A DNA stretch of 35,500 bases from Symbiodinium natans (lineage: Eukaryota; Sar; Dinophyceae; Suessiales; Symbiodiniaceae): NCBI GenBank assembly GCA_905221605.1, contig CAJNDS010002202.1:519501-555000 (forward strand), written 5' to 3'. Position numbers and translations under genes: made by a program. This document shows, one piece after another, positions 34,661 through 35,500 of the stretch. Below the pieces are notes generated by a model. The model had not been told where the DNA came from, did no database searches, and saw nothing but the letters and a program-made list of their open reading frames with translations. Numbering within the stretch: position 1 is the first letter of the stretch; each line of letters starts with the position of its first letter.

Positions 34661-34912
34661 ATTTTGGGCCAAGAGGGTTTAGGGCTTAGGGTTGAGGGTT
34701 ACACGCCCTTAACCCAACCCTTAAAACTCCAGACGCTGCTCCGGGCTTCGTCGGTTGTCGGCGTTTCATGACACCGCTTACAGCCCTTGACGGAAGAGTC
34801 TTCTAACGGGCTTTATGAATTGTACTTCAAACCTTCTGCACATGATTTGTGAACAGGTTCCCTTGCAAGGAAAGGCCGGGGGAACGATGCAACATCCTTA
34901 GACCCAACTTGG

Positions 34913-35009
34913 GATGTTCCCCCTTATGCTAACAGTCTTGAACAGGGAATATAGTCTGGAGCATATCCCATAATCCCTACTAAGGACTGTGGGTCAAAGG
35001 GGGAACATC
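34913..35009. mobile_element. Fold-back element with about 29-bp imperfect inverted ends
   Basis: GATGTTCCCCCTT (34913-34925) is the reverse complement of AAGGGGGAACATC at the right end (34997-35009). Further inside, AACAGTCTTGA pairs with the reverse complement of CTAAGGACTGTGG. The interior is non-coding. It looks like another miniature inverted-repeat element, different in sequence from families A and B. Confidence 0.55.
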
Positions 35010-35097
35010 ACAAGGCATAACCGAGCTTAAGGACAATACAATAACTACAGAGATGTAGTTCGGGGGGGTGGGGGGTAGGGTGCCCAGGGCAACCCTG

Positions 35098-35236
35098 GAG
35101 CCTAAACCCTAAACCCTAAACCCCAAACCCTAAACCCTAAACCCTAAACCCTAAACCCTAAACCCCAAACCCTAAGCCCCAAACCCTAAACCCCAAACCC
35201 TAAACCCCAAAACCCCTAAACCCCAAACCCTGAAAC
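35098..35236. repeat. CCCTAAA / CCCCAAA array
   Basis: About nineteen C-strand units, pure at first and then alternating with CCCCAAA. The unique 70 bp that follow encode on the minus strand a short coding-like stretch (GSLRHGDIQRVIQMMNDKAL), possibly one exon. Confidence 0.9.
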
Positions 35237-35336
35237 CAGGGCCTTGTCGTTCATCATCTGGATCACCCGCTGGATGTCCCCGTGCCTCAGCGATCCGGAA
35301 CCCAAAACAGGAAACAAGCAAGCTGCTGAGGCTCAC

Positions 35337-35500
35337 CAGGGTTTAGGGTTTAGGGGTAGCGTTTAGAAGTTTACCTAAATCACTACAACCCGAAACCCGA
35401 ACTCCTAGACCCCTAAGCCCCTAAACCCTAAGCCCCAAGCCCTACAGAGCCCCAACTAATGCCTAAACCCTAAAGCCTGCCCCAGGAAAACCCCAAACCC
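35337..35500. repeat. Short TTTAGGG block and decayed CCCTAAA units to the window end
   Basis: Two and a half G-strand units (35337-35356), then scattered C-strand variants. No gene. Confidence 0.7.

Overview
The window is eukaryotic nuclear DNA, most likely from a dinoflagellate (Symbiodiniaceae-like). It is crowded with plant/alveolate-type telomere heptamers (TTTAGGG / CCCTAAA), but these form dozens of short interstitial arrays on both strands rather than one terminal array. Between them lie 50-700 bp stretches of unique DNA, poly(G)/poly(C) runs, fold-back sequences and short coding-like fragments. The dinoflagellate call is inference: it rests on the heptamer, a match to the 3' part of the dinoflagellate spliced leader inside the retroelement, and a protein fragment at 5650-6065 resembling a dinoflagellate repeat family recalled from memory. 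A coccidian such as Eimeria, known for dispersed telomere-like repeats, is the main alternative.

The main object is a complete 8,594-bp LTR retrotransposon at 7611-16204, in the + orientation. It has 222-bp LTRs that differ at one base, so the insertion is young. A 5-bp target duplication (TAGGG) shows that it landed inside a TTTAGGG array and split it. Directly after the 5' LTR is GGTTATGAGCCCAAG, the type of primer-binding site that pairs with the anticodon stem-loop of initiator tRNA-Met, as in Drosophila copia and yeast Ty5. Directly before the 3' LTR is a polypurine tract, AGGGGGAG, preceded by a 20-nt hairpin.

The coding content of the element is unusual. I find no protease, integrase, reverse transcriptase or RNase H. 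Instead there are three long frames in series, each -1 relative to the one before. ORF1 (1496 aa) has a WW domain, an acidic disordered region, an S1-like RNA-binding fold, three CCCH zinc fingers and a helical module. ORF2a (about 270 aa) is unrecognised. ORF2b (about 820-830 aa) has three more CCCH fingers. The ORF2a/ORF2b overlap carries a correctly phased A AAA AAG slippery heptamer and also a TGATG stop-start overlap. The element therefore looks like a recently active, probably non-autonomous copia/Ty5-primed element that encodes RNA-binding proteins and must borrow its replication enzymes.

Left flank (1-7610): alternating telomere-repeat arrays, a 500-bp degenerate G-rich array, poly(G) runs, AT microsatellites, an exon-like fragment (minus, 2986-3295) and a frameshifted gene fragment (minus, 5650-6065). 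Right flank (16205-35500): more arrays, including 8-bp variants and higher-order patterns; two families of short fold-back elements; several perfect hairpins; an AT-rich island (23165-23900); a 31-bp palindromic satellite with a tRNA-like sequence (32083-32940); and more exon-like fragments, mostly on the minus strand. No intact host gene, rRNA or CRISPR array is visible.
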